NCBI GenBank assembly: GCA_936924635.1
Contig: CAKZHP010000038.1
Span: forward strand, 1 to 14,858
Direction of reading: 5' to 3'
Length of the DNA stretch: 14,858 nucleotides
Source: an uncultured Propionibacteriaceae bacterium
Lineage (GTDB): Bacteria > Actinomycetota > Actinomycetes > Propionibacteriales > Propionibacteriaceae
Positions 1 to 8,698 of the stretch are shown piece after piece; position 1 is the first letter of the stretch, and each line of letters opens with the position of its first letter. The translations under genes were made by a program, and so were the position numbers. Below the pieces are notes generated by a model. It worked only from the letters and a program-made list of their open reading frames with translations. It had not been told where the DNA came from and searched no databases.

Positions 1-1031
<1,031 letters not shown>

Positions 1032-1185
1032 CCAACCTCCTGGTGTGTGTCACTCGAGCCTACCGGAGGCTCGTCTTCGCGGCCTGACGCCGCCGTCCCT
1101 GTACGCCCACAGCCCGGTGGCCGCGTGACATCGCCAGCCGTCCTCACCCCTGGGCGCGACGGTCGGGGGAACCGCACCTGAAACC

Positions 1186-1229
1186 GCATTCCGAAATGCA
1201 TGACCTCCCGACGCGACGCCACTAGGGTC
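1186..1229 (+). promoter_or_regulatory. Putative promoter and operator of the four-gene sugar operon
   Basis: A -35-like ATGACC (1200-1205) is followed after 18 nt by a -10-like TAGGGT (1224-1229), a good actinobacterial sigma-70-type pair. Immediately upstream of the -35, GCATTCCGAAATGC (1186-1199) is a 14-nt near-palindrome with one mismatched pair, placed as an operator would be. The predicted transcript starts near 1236, giving a leader of about 48 nt before the ATG at 1284. No regulator gene adjoins the operon, so the binding protein is unknown. Inferred from sequence pattern only. Confidence 0.45.
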
Positions 1230-1283
1230 GATGTCGAAGAAGACCACCACCGACCACGACGCCCGGCGTCAAGGAGAACCCGC

Positions 1284-2069
1284 ATGACAGGCACCCTGTC
1301 CGTCCAGCTCTACTCGTTGCGCGAGGACATCGCGGCCGACCGGCCGCGGGCCCTGGCCAGGGTCAGGGAGCTCGGCTTCACCGTCGTGGAGCCCTGGCAG
1401 ATCGGCGCGGGCGACGACCCGGTGGCGGCCGCGGAGGCATGGCGGCGTGACCTGGACGCCGCCGGCCTCACGGCCCGGTGGACGCACGGCGACGCCCCGC
1501 TCGGAGAGGCGTCCGAGCGCGTGCTGGACGCGGCGCAGGCCCTCGGCGTCGACACCCTCGTGGTGCCGACCCCCATCAGCCTGGGTCTGGAGTGGGACCT
1601 CTTCGACGACCCGGCGAAGGTGACCGAGATGGCGGCGAGACTGACCGAGGCCGCCGCCAACGGCGCCGAGCGCGGGATCGCCGTCGGCTACCACAACCAC
1701 TGGATGGAGTTCCCGCCGCTCGGCGACGGGACCGCGTACGACGCGCTCGCCTCCCAGCTCGGGGCTGACGTCGTGCTGCAGCTGGACGTGTACTGGGCCA
1801 AGGCCGGCGGCGAGGACCCGTCGGCGCTGCTGACCCGTCTCGGTGACCGGGTCGGCGCGCTGCACCTCAAGGACGGCCCGGCGCGGCAGGGCGAGGACCA
1901 GACCCCGTTCGGCACCGGTGTCGTCGACGTGCGGGGCGCCATCGCCGCCTCCCCCGCCCGGTGGCACGTGATGGAGGTCGACCAGACCGCCGGCGACACG
2001 TACGCCCTGCTCGGCGGCAACGCCGCGCTGCTGGTCGAGGCCGGCCTCTCCTCCTGGAGCGAGGCATGA
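1284..2069 (+). CDS. Sugar phosphate isomerase/epimerase-like TIM-barrel protein, first gene of the sugar operon
   Basis: A 261-residue soluble protein of the xylose-isomerase-like TIM-barrel superfamily (IolE/AP-endonuclease-2 type). Visible marks are the opening SVQLYSLRED, the loop GYHNHWMEF (135-143), LQLDVYWAKAGG (166-176), LHLKDG (193-198) and VMEVDQ (229-234). D168, H194 and E231 are likely metal ligands, with one more from H137, H139 or E142. Family members isomerise, epimerise, dehydrate or eliminate sugars and keto-sugars using a divalent metal. In 3-keto-glycoside pathways such barrels act as beta-eliminases or hydratases. The ATG at 1284 is chosen because AAGGAG (1271-1276) lies 7 nt upstream; an in-frame ATG at 1200 overlaps the predicted -35 box. 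Its stop overlaps the next start (ATGA). The fold is clear; the reaction is inference. Confidence 0.88.
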   Translation: MTGTLSVQLYSLREDIAADRPRALARVRELGFTVVEPWQIGAGDDPVAAAEAWRRDLDAAGLTARWTHGDAPLGEASERVLDAAQALGVDTLVVPTPISLGLEWDLFDDPAKVTEMAARLTEAAANGAERGIAVGYHNHWMEFPPLGDGTAYDALASQLGADVVLQLDVYWAKAGGEDPSALLTRLGDRVGALHLKDGPARQGEDQTPFGTGVVDVRGAIAASPARWHVMEVDQTAGDTYALLGGNAALLVEAGLSSWSEA

Positions 2070-3169
2070 GCACGCTGCGCGTGGGGGTCCTGGGGTGCGG
2101 GATGATCCTGGGCAAGTACCTCAAGACCATCGCCCGGCTGCCTCACGTCGAGGTCGTGGCCGTCTCCGACCTGCTGCCGGAGCGCGCCGAGAAGGTCGCC
2201 GCCGACCTGCCCGGTGCCCGCGCCGTGACGCCCGAGGGCCTGCTGGCCGACCCAGACGTCGACCTGGTGCTGAACCTCACCATCCCGGCCGTGCACTACG
2301 AGACCACGCTGGCGGCACTGGCGGCCGGCAAGCACGTGTACGTCGAGAAGCCGCTGGCCACGACCCTGGAGGAGGGCAAGGAGCTCGTGGCCGCCGCGCA
2401 GGCCGCCGGCCTCCGGCTGGGCGTCGCCCCCGACACGGTGCTCGGCACCGGCATCCAGACCGCCCGGGCGGTCGTCGACGAGGGTGGCATCGGGCGGGTG
2501 CTCGCCGCGTCGGCGTTCTTCGCCGGCGGCGGCCCGGACAACTTCCACGCCACACCCGCCTTCTTCTACCAGCCGGGCGGCGGGCCGCTGCTCGACATGG
2601 GCCCCTACTACGTCACCTCGCTGGTGACGCTGCTTGGGCCCGTACGCCGGGTCTCGGCTCTGGCGTCCAGCCTGCGGCCCACCCGCACCAGCACGGGCGG
2701 CCCAAACGAGGGCGGCAGCTTCGACGTGGCCGTGCCCACCCACGTCTCGGCGACCCTGGAGCACGAGGGCGGCGTGCTGTCGACGCTGGTCGCGAGCTTC
2801 GACGTGGCCGGTGGCTCGCGGCTGCCGCGCATCGAGGTGTACGGGGTCGACGGCACGATCAACGTCCCCGACCCCAACACCTTCGGCGGCGAGGTGGTGC
2901 GCCACCTCGCCACGGGCGGAGACTGGCAACCGGTCGCGGTCAGTGCCGGCGCCGAGGACTCCGAGCGCGGCACCGGGATCGCCGACATGGCAGGCGCGCT
3001 GGCCGAGGGCCGTCCGCACCGTGCCTCCAGCGAGCTCGCCCTGCACGTGCTCGACGTGCTGACCACGATCGAGGCGGCCGCGGCGGCCGGGCAGGCGCTG
3101 GAGACCACCACCACCTGCCAGCGGCCCGAGCCGATGCCGCTGGTGCCGCAGGAGCAGGTCGGCGCATGA
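2066..3169 (+). CDS. Gfo/Idh/MocA-family NAD(P)-dependent oxidoreductase, second gene of the sugar operon
   Basis: 367 residues with an N-terminal Rossmann fold and a C-terminal Gfo/Idh/MocA alpha/beta domain. The nucleotide-binding stretch is GVLGCGMI (7-14), the family's catalytic lysine is in VEKPLA (93-98), and GGGPLLDMGPYY (171-182) holds the active-site region where many relatives carry D-x-G-x-H. Here the last position is Tyr-Tyr in place of His, a variant also known in the family. It is cytosolic with no signal peptide. Members oxidise or reduce sugar hydroxyl/keto groups, often at C3, with NAD(P). Its start overlaps the upstream stop by 4 nt and its stop overlaps the next start in the same way, so all are translated from one message. 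Paired with the next oxidoreductase, one may oxidise and the other reduce. Which does which is not visible. Confidence 0.9.
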   Translation: MSTLRVGVLGCGMILGKYLKTIARLPHVEVVAVSDLLPERAEKVAADLPGARAVTPEGLLADPDVDLVLNLTIPAVHYETTLAALAAGKHVYVEKPLATTLEEGKELVAAAQAAGLRLGVAPDTVLGTGIQTARAVVDEGGIGRVLAASAFFAGGGPDNFHATPAFFYQPGGGPLLDMGPYYVTSLVTLLGPVRRVSALASSLRPTRTSTGGPNEGGSFDVAVPTHVSATLEHEGGVLSTLVASFDVAGGSRLPRIEVYGVDGTINVPDPNTFGGEVVRHLATGGDWQPVAVSAGAEDSERGTGIADMAGALAEGRPHRASSELALHVLDVLTTIEAAAAAGQALETTTTCQRPEPMPLVPQEQVGA

Positions 3170-4281
3170 CCCCCCTCCGCGTCGCGATCGTCGGTGGCGG
3201 CATGATCGCCGCCGTGCATCGCCGTGCCGCCCTTCTGGCCGGCGCCCAGGTCAGCGTCGTGCTCGGCTCCTCGCCGGAGCGGTCGGCCGAGATCGCCCGC
3301 GACTGGGGGGTGGAGACCGCCGCCGGTTCGATCGAGGAGCTCCTCGCCGACCGCCCCGACGTGGTGCACGTCTGCACGCCGAACGCCACCCACGTGGCGT
3401 ACGCGCGTGCTGCCCTGGAGGCCGGCTGCCACGTCGTGTGCGAGAAGCCGCTCGCCACCTCGGTCGAGGACGCGGAGGCCCTCGCCACCCTCGCCGAGAC
3501 GGCTGGGCTGGTGGCCACGGTGCCCTTCGTCTATCGGTTCCACCCGCTGGTCCGCGAGATCCGGGCCCGGGTCGCCGCGGGAGAGCTGGGCACGGTGCAC
3601 CTCGTGCACGGCTCGTACCTGCAGGACTGGCTGCTCGACCCCGCCGCCTCCAGCTGGCGCGTGTTCGAGGCCGACGGCGGGCCCTCGCGCGCCTTCGCCG
3701 ACATCGGCTCCCACTGGTGCGACCTGGTGGAGTTCGTCACCGGGCGACGGTTCACCGAGCTGGTCGCCGACCTGCGCACGGTGTACGGGGAGCGGCCGGT
3801 CTCCTCCGGCGCCAGCTTCGGCGGCGCCAACGGCGGGGACACCGCCCCAGTCACCACCGAGGACGCCGCCACCGTCCTGCTCCGCACCGCGGACGGCGTG
3901 CCCGGCTCGGTCGTCATCTCCCAGGTCAGCGCCGGGCGCAAGAACCGGCTCTGGTTCGAGATCGACGGCGAGCGACAGTGCGCGGTGTTCGACCAGGAGA
4001 ACCCCGAGTCGGTCTGGCTGGGCGGCGAGGCCTCGTCGACCGTGCTGGTGCGCGACGGCAGCCAGGGCTCCCCCGACGCCCGGCGCCTCTCCTCCCTGCC
4101 CGCCGGGCACGCGCAGGGGTACGCGCAGTGCTTCGAGAGCTTCGTCGCCGACACGTACGCCGCCGTGCGCGGCGAGGTCCGCGACGGGCTGCCCACCTTC
4201 GCCGACGGGGCCCGGTCGGCACACCTCATCGACGCGGTGCTGCGCTCGGCAGCCTCGCGAGCATGGACGGAGATCGCATGA
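3166..4281 (+). CDS. Gfo/Idh/MocA-family oxidoreductase with YLQDW signature, third gene of the sugar operon
   Basis: 371 residues. Rossmann motif AIVGGGMIA (7-15), catalytic lysine in CEKPLA (92-97), and an active-site segment FADIGSHWCDLVEF (177-190) with the classical D-x-G-x-H. The stretch HGSYLQDWLLD followed by SWR (about 148-165) resembles, from memory, the corresponding segment of characterised levoglucosan dehydrogenase (GTYLQDW...SWRF), but the signature is shared by other sugar oxidoreductases, so substrate is not proven. It is clearly diverged from the preceding oxidoreductase, which argues for two different steps rather than a recent duplication. Both ends are 4-nt ATGA overlaps with its neighbours. 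Likely role: C3 oxidation of a glycoside, or reduction of the final 3-keto sugar. Confidence 0.9.
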   Translation: MTPLRVAIVGGGMIAAVHRRAALLAGAQVSVVLGSSPERSAEIARDWGVETAAGSIEELLADRPDVVHVCTPNATHVAYARAALEAGCHVVCEKPLATSVEDAEALATLAETAGLVATVPFVYRFHPLVREIRARVAAGELGTVHLVHGSYLQDWLLDPAASSWRVFEADGGPSRAFADIGSHWCDLVEFVTGRRFTELVADLRTVYGERPVSSGASFGGANGGDTAPVTTEDAATVLLRTADGVPGSVVISQVSAGRKNRLWFEIDGERQCAVFDQENPESVWLGGEASSTVLVRDGSQGSPDARRLSSLPAGHAQGYAQCFESFVADTYAAVRGEVRDGLPTFADGARSAHLIDAVLRSAASRAWTEIA

Positions 4282-5195
4282 AGCTCGGATTCCTCACCGC
4301 CTGCCTGCCCACCTGGTCTCTCGCCGACATCGCGGCCTGGGCCGAGAAGACGGGGTACGAGGCCCTGGAGATCGCTGTCTGGCCCAGCACGGGCGGCCGT
4401 GACTTCGAGGCCTCGCACCTGCCGGTCGCGTCCTGGGACCAGGGCGAGACCGAGCGCACCCGCGCCCTCCTGGACCAGCACGGGCTCGCCTGCCAGTCGC
4501 TCGCCTACTACGAGAACAACCTCCACCCCGACGAGGCGCGTCGCGAGGAGATCCGGACCCACCTCAGGTCGGTCATCGACGCCGCCCAGGCGCTCGGCGT
4601 GCCCACGGTCGGCACCTTCATCGGCCGCGACCCGAGCCTGTCGGTCGCGGACAACCTGCGCAAGGGCGAGCAGATCCTGCCCGAGCTCGTCGAGTACGCC
4701 GGCGAGCGCGACGTGAAGATCGTCGTCGAGAACTGCGTGATGGAGGGCTGGCACCCCGACGGCTACCCCGGCAACCTCGCCTACTCCCCCGAGCTGTGGG
4801 AGTGGATGTTCGACCTCGGGTTCTACCTCAACTGGGACCCGTCGCACCTGACCTGGATCGGCATCGACCCGGTGGAGACGATCCTCCCCTACGCCGACAA
4901 GATCCTCCACGCGCAGGCGAAGGACGTGCAGCTCGACACCCGGGCCCGCAACCGCTGCGGCTTCTTCGGGACCGTCTACAAGTCGAACCCGTGGGACATG
5001 GGCTGGTGGCGGTACCGCGTGCCCGGTCTCGGCGACGTGGACTGGACGCGGGTCGTCGACCGCCTGTACGAGGCCGGATTCGACGGCGTGCTTTCGGTCG
5101 AGCACGAGGACCCGCTGTGGGGAGGCACCCCCGAGAAGGTGCTCACCGGGCTGGAGATCTCCTACCGCACCCTGCGGCCGCTGATCGTCGCCTAG
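4278..5195 (+). CDS. Sugar phosphate isomerase/epimerase-like TIM-barrel protein, last gene of the sugar operon
   Basis: 305 residues, a longer xylose-isomerase-like TIM barrel than the first gene. A complete metal-site pattern is visible: E151 in VVENCVMEG, D187 in LNWDPSHLTW, H211 in LHAQAKDVQ and E275 in VLSVEHEDP. An insert at about 220-250 (rich in Arg, Gly and Trp, with MGWWRYRVPG) lies between the third and fourth ligands and could cover the active site. Relatives include IolE-type dehydratases and the barrels that cleave 3-keto-glycosides by beta-elimination. The start follows the ATGA overlap with the preceding gene. The operon ends here: its stop at 5193-5195 is one nucleotide from the stop of the convergent TetR gene, leaving no room for a terminator between them. 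Metal-dependent elimination or isomerisation is inferred. Confidence 0.9.
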   Translation: MKLGFLTACLPTWSLADIAAWAEKTGYEALEIAVWPSTGGRDFEASHLPVASWDQGETERTRALLDQHGLACQSLAYYENNLHPDEARREEIRTHLRSVIDAAQALGVPTVGTFIGRDPSLSVADNLRKGEQILPELVEYAGERDVKIVVENCVMEGWHPDGYPGNLAYSPELWEWMFDLGFYLNWDPSHLTWIGIDPVETILPYADKILHAQAKDVQLDTRARNRCGFFGTVYKSNPWDMGWWRYRVPGLGDVDWTRVVDRLYEAGFDGVLSVEHEDPLWGGTPEKVLTGLEISYRTLRPLIVA

Positions 5196-5196
5196 G

Positions 5197-5838
5197 TCAG
5201 CGACGCACGATCTCCTCGGCACTGGCGGCGGTGCCGGGGAGCTCGCTGGTGGCCCCGGAACGGAGCCCGTCCAGCACGATCAGGCGGATCCGGTCGGCAG
5301 CCGCCACCTCCTCGGGCGTACGCCGCTTCGCGAGCGTGAGCAGGCCGAAGAGCCGCAGCACGTCGCCTGAGCCGATGTCTGGCCGCAACGACCCCTCCGC
5401 CTGGGCCCGGGTCACCACGCCCTCGATCTGGTCGCTCAGCTGACGGCGCAGGCCCACGATGTTCGGGTCCCTGCCCACCGCCACCCGCACGCTCTGGGGC
5501 AGGGAGAGGATCGACCGCATCGACACCGAGAACTCCCCTGGCCGCGGCAGCGCATGGGTGAGCACCGACCAGGAGTCGGGCTGCTCACGGATCGCCGCGC
5601 CCACCTCGGCCACCAGCGTGGTGAGGCTCTCCCTCACCACGCCGACGATGAGCGCCGTACGGTCGGGGAAACGCCGGTAGAGCGTGCCGATGCCCACCCC
5701 CGCGGCGCGGGCCACGTCCTCCAGCGGTGCGTCGAAGCCGTCGACCGTGAAGACCTCGATGGCGGCTCTGACGAGCAGCTCACGGTTCTTCTGGGCGTCG
5801 GCTCGCAGCCGTGGCTCGGGGGGCATGCCCCCCATCAT
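5197..5838 (-). CDS. TetR/AcrR-family transcriptional regulator
   Basis: 213 residues. The N-terminal helix-turn-helix is typical: KNRELLVRAAIEVF (17-30), then PLEDVARAAGVGIGTLYRRF (38-57), followed by an all-helical ligand-binding region. TetR proteins usually repress a neighbouring efflux or catabolic gene and release DNA on binding a small molecule. This gene is divergent from the DHA2 exporter with 123 nt between their starts, containing a perfect palindrome, so it most likely controls that exporter and itself. It converges tail-to-tail with the sugar operon, so control of that operon is less likely. Start uncertain: ATGs occur at residues 1, 2 and 5. The first is preceded by a G-rich stretch that could serve as a weak ribosome site. 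Confidence 0.92.
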   Translation of the reverse strand: MMGGMPPEPRLRADAQKNRELLVRAAIEVFTVDGFDAPLEDVARAAGVGIGTLYRRFPDRTALIVGVVRESLTTLVAEVGAAIREQPDSWSVLTHALPRPGEFSVSMRSILSLPQSVRVAVGRDPNIVGLRRQLSDQIEGVVTRAQAEGSLRPDIGSGDVLRLFGLLTLAKRRTPEEVAAADRIRLIVLDGLRSGATSELPGTAASAEEIVRR

Positions 5839-5859
5839 GCCTCACCCCCACCCCCTAAG

Positions 5860-5876
5860 CGGAGGATCTTCCTCCG
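5860..5876. promoter_or_regulatory. Probable TetR operator (perfect inverted repeat)
   Basis: CGGAGGA-TCT-TCCTCCG is a perfect 7-bp inverted repeat with a 3-nt centre, lying between the divergent TetR and MFS genes. It sits just upstream of a -10-like TACGCT (5885-5890) for the MFS gene and about 22 nt upstream of the TetR start, so a bound dimer could block both directions. No good -35 is visible, which fits an operator occupying that position. TetR assignment is inferred from position and symmetry. Confidence 0.6.
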
Positions 5877-5912
5877 ATCCGGTGTACGCTGAGGGCTCGA
5901 ACCTCCGACGGT

Positions 5913-5944
5913 GCTGTCGGTGACCACGTCGGCTCGCCGACAGC
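5913..5944 (+). promoter_or_regulatory. Leader hairpin upstream of the MFS gene
   Basis: GCTGTCGG (5913-5920) and CCGACAGC (5937-5944) form a perfect 8-bp stem with a 16-nt loop inside the predicted 5' leader. The stem ends 3 nt before the ribosome-binding stretch GGAAGGA (5948-5954). It could act as a second protein-binding site at the DNA level or as an RNA structure affecting translation start. No known riboswitch class is recognised. Confidence 0.35.
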
Positions 5945-5961
5945 CTCGGAAGGAACACCAC

Positions 5962-8631
5962 ATGGGCCCGACCGTCCCGCCTGCTCGCGCGCTGCCCGAC
6001 GCAGCAGCCGTGCCCGGCGAGCAGATGACCCACCGCCAGATCATGGAGGCCCTCACCGGCATCCTGCTGGCGATGTTCGTCGCCATCATCTCCTCCACCG
6101 TCGTCTCCAACGCCCTGCCCACGATCGTCTCCGACCTGGGCGGCACGGAGTCCGGCTATACCTGGGTCGTCACGTCGACCCTGCTGGCCACCACCATCGC
6201 GACCCCGATCTGGGGCAAGCTCGCCGACCTGTTCTCGAAGAAGGCGCTGATCCAGGTCGCGATCGTGGTGTTCGTCGCCTCCTCCGCCGTCGCCGGCCTC
6301 TCGCAGAACATGGCCACGCTGATCACGATGCGCGTGTTCCAGGGCATCGGCGCCGGCGGCCTGACCGCCCTGGCGCAGGTGGTGATGGCGACCATGATCG
6401 CGCCGCGCGAGCGGGGCCGGTACTCCGGCTACCTCGGCGGCGTGATGGCGCTCGGCACCGTCGGCGGCCCGCTGATCGGCGGCGCCCTCACCGAGCACCT
6501 CTCGTGGCACTGGTGCTTCTACGTGGGCGTGCCGTTCGCGGTGCTCGCCTTCTTCGTGCTGCAGGCGACGCTGCACCTGCCCGTGATGAAGCGCAAGGTC
6601 CACATCGACTACCTGGGTGCGGCGCTGATCGCCGCGGGCGTGTCCTCGCTGCTGATCTGGGTCTCCATGGCCGGGCACGAGTTCGAGTGGTGGTCGTGGC
6701 AGACGGCCCTGATGACGTCTGGCGGCGTGGCGCTGCTCGCGCTGGCCCTGCTCGCCGAGGCGCAGGCTCCGGAGCCGATCATCCCGCTGCGGTTCTTCCG
6801 CAACCGCACCGTGGCGCTCTCCTCGCTGGCCAGCATGTTCGTCGGAGTCGCCATGTTCGGGGCCACGATCTTCCTGAGCCAGTACTTCCAGCTCGCCCGG
6901 GGCGACTCCCCCACCGAGGCGGGCCTGCGCACGCTGCCGATGGTCGGCGGCCTGCTGCTCTCGTCGATCGTGATCGGCCGCCTCATCACCCGCACCGGCC
7001 GGTGGAAGGCGTACGTGATCATGGGCGGCGTCTTCCTCACCGCCGGCCTGGCGCTGATGAGCACCGTGGAGTGGGACACGGAGTACTGGCTGGTGTCGCT
7101 CTACATGTTCCTCATCGGTCTGGGCGTCGGTGCCATGATGCAGAACCTGGTGCTCGCCGTGCAGAACGTGGTGGAGCCGCGCGACCTGGGCGCCGCCAGC
7201 TCGTTCGTCGCGTTCACGCGCTCCCTCGGTGGCGCCATCGGCGTCTCGGCGCTGGGCGCGGTGCTCTCCAACGCCATCAAGGACCACCTGGAGCAGGGCG
7301 TCATCGACCGGCAGGCCGAGCTGGTGGCGGCGCGCATCGACCCCCGGGCGTACCTCGGGACGGGCATCCCCAAGCTCGCCGAGATCCCTGAGCCGCTGCG
7401 CAACATCATCCAGACCGCGTACGGCACCAGCATCGCCGAGCTGTTCCTGTGGGCCGCCCCGTTCGCGTTCGTCGGCCTGCTGGTCTCGTTCTTCCTCGAG
7501 GAGACCACCCTCGGCAGCGTCGCGGGCGGCGGCCCGGGTGCGGGTGCTCCCTCGCCTGCGGGCGATGCCGACACCGGCGCCGAGGTCTCGGCCGGGGCGG
7601 AGGGCTCGACGCAGCGGTGGAACGCGCCCAGCGACCACGAGACCGGGTCCGCCCTGGCAACCGACCGGTCCCTCGCCGACGACGGGTCGCTGGCCCTCTC
7701 CGGCACCGTGAAGCACCACGGGCGCACCCTGCCCGGGGTGCAGGTGACCGTCACCGACGCCGCCGGCAACCAGGTGGCGCGTACGGCGACCGACGCCGAC
7801 GGGACCTACCGGGTGCCGCTGGCCAAGGGCGGCTCGTACCTCGTGATCGCGGGGTCGGAGGGGCTCAGCCCCTCGGCCACGATGGTGAGCGTTGGCGACC
7901 ACCCCGTGCAGCGCGACGTCACCCTGGCGGGTCGCTCCTCGATCAAGGGGCGGGTGCTGCGGCAGGCCGCCGGGACGTCGGCTCCCGAGGGTCTGGCGAG
8001 CGCCGTGGTCACCCTCGTGGACCCCGACGGCAGCGTCGCGGGGACGGTGCGGACCGCCGACGACGGCTCGTACCACTTCACGCAGCTGACCCCGGGTTCC
8101 TACGTGGTCACGGCGCAGGGAGCGACCCGACGACCGGTCGCCCGCAGCCTCGAGGTGCCGGACGACGGTGTCGTCGAGCTGGACGTCCACGTGCCCGTGG
8201 GTGGCCGTGTCCAGGGCGTCGTCACGGCAGCTCGCACCGGGGCCCCGGTGGAGGAGGCGACCGTCACCGTCCTGGACGACGACGGCCAGGTGGTGGCCAC
8301 GACGGTCAGCCAGGAGGACGGCCGGTACCGGCTGGAGGACCTGCCCGCCGGGTCGTACACGGTGACGACCGCGGGGTACGCCCCCGTCGCGCACCGGGTG
8401 GTGGTCGACGCGGAGGGTGCCACTGAGCTGGCTGTCAGGCTCGGTCAGCCGGCTCCCCAGGCGACGCCACGGTCGGCGCTGGGCACCGCCCGGCGTGACG
8501 GATCGGGTGACGCCGACGGCGCTGACGCACGCCCGGAGAAGCCGGCACTGCCGGCTCCCGCCGTGGCCCAGGCCGAGACGCGCTCCGCGACCCCGGTCTT
8601 CCACGCTGACGGGGCGTCGGGCAGGAGCTGA
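5962..8631 (+). CDS. DHA2-family MFS exporter with C-terminal carboxypeptidase-regulatory-like repeats
   Basis: 889 residues. Residues 30-515 are a DHA2 (14-TM) drug:H+ antiporter module: helices start at about 30, motif A-like GKLADLFSKK (85-94), motif C-like LGTVGGPLIGGAL (164-176), and the long loop between TM13 and TM14 (438-493) typical of QacA-type pumps. A Gly/Ala/Ser linker (516-575) leads to three beta-sandwich repeats at about 576-655, 657-742 and 747-828, each with the same core (DADGTYRV..GGSYLV, ADDGSYHF..PGSYVV, QEDGRYRL..AGSYTV), matching the CarboxypepD_reg-like family. A disordered Ala/Pro tail ends the protein. Typical DHA2 pumps have about 500 residues, so roughly 370 are extra. 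The ATG at 5962 has GGAAGGA 7 nt upstream; an in-frame GTG at 5911 falls inside the leader hairpin. Probable regulation by the divergent TetR. Substrate unknown. Confidence 0.93.
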   Translation: MGPTVPPARALPDAAAVPGEQMTHRQIMEALTGILLAMFVAIISSTVVSNALPTIVSDLGGTESGYTWVVTSTLLATTIATPIWGKLADLFSKKALIQVAIVVFVASSAVAGLSQNMATLITMRVFQGIGAGGLTALAQVVMATMIAPRERGRYSGYLGGVMALGTVGGPLIGGALTEHLSWHWCFYVGVPFAVLAFFVLQATLHLPVMKRKVHIDYLGAALIAAGVSSLLIWVSMAGHEFEWWSWQTALMTSGGVALLALALLAEAQAPEPIIPLRFFRNRTVALSSLASMFVGVAMFGATIFLSQYFQLARGDSPTEAGLRTLPMVGGLLLSSIVIGRLITRTGRWKAYVIMGGVFLTAGLALMSTVEWDTEYWLVSLYMFLIGLGVGAMMQNLVLAVQNVVEPRDLGAASSFVAFTRSLGGAIGVSALGAVLSNAIKDHLEQGVIDRQAELVAARIDPRAYLGTGIPKLAEIPEPLRNIIQTAYGTSIAELFLWAAPFAFVGLLVSFFLEETTLGSVAGGGPGAGAPSPAGDADTGAEVSAGAEGSTQRWNAPSDHETGSALATDRSLADDGSLALSGTVKHHGRTLPGVQVTVTDAAGNQVARTATDADGTYRVPLAKGGSYLVIAGSEGLSPSATMVSVGDHPVQRDVTLAGRSSIKGRVLRQAAGTSAPEGLASAVVTLVDPDGSVAGTVRTADDGSYHFTQLTPGSYVVTAQGATRRPVARSLEVPDDGVVELDVHVPVGGRVQGVVTAARTGAPVEEATVTVLDDDGQVVATTVSQEDGRYRLEDLPAGSYTVTTAGYAPVAHRVVVDAEGATELAVRLGQPAPQATPRSALGTARRDGSGDADGADARPEKPALPAPAVAQAETRSATPVFHADGASGRS

Positions 8632-8641
8632 CCCGCAGACC

Positions 8642-8670
8642 AGGCCGGGGCGTCCATGACGCCCCGGCCT
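8642..8670. terminator. Strong hairpin terminator, probably bidirectional
   Basis: AGGCCGGGGCGT (8642-8653) pairs perfectly with ACGCCCCGGCCT (8659-8670). The inner C-G pair extends the stem to 13 bp with a 3-nt loop. It starts 10 nt after the MFS stop and lies 28 nt beyond the end of the convergent lipoprotein gene, so it can serve both. No T-run follows, as is usual in high-GC actinobacteria. Confidence 0.8.
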
Positions 8671-8698
8671 CGTCGTGCCCGATCACCGGGGCGTCGCG

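Noticed and set aside
2095..5195. Extended frames joining the sugar operon genes into apparent long proteins (for example 2095-4281 and 3438-5195)
   Set aside because: The upstream parts are out-of-frame readings of the preceding gene. The true starts are fixed by ATGA overlaps and by complete N-terminal Rossmann or barrel motifs.
5842..8604. A 920-codon open frame on the minus strand opposite the MFS gene
   Set aside because: It is an antisense shadow of a high-GC gene: rich in Arg, His, Gly and Asp, with no domain signal, while the plus frame has clear MFS and beta-sandwich motifs.
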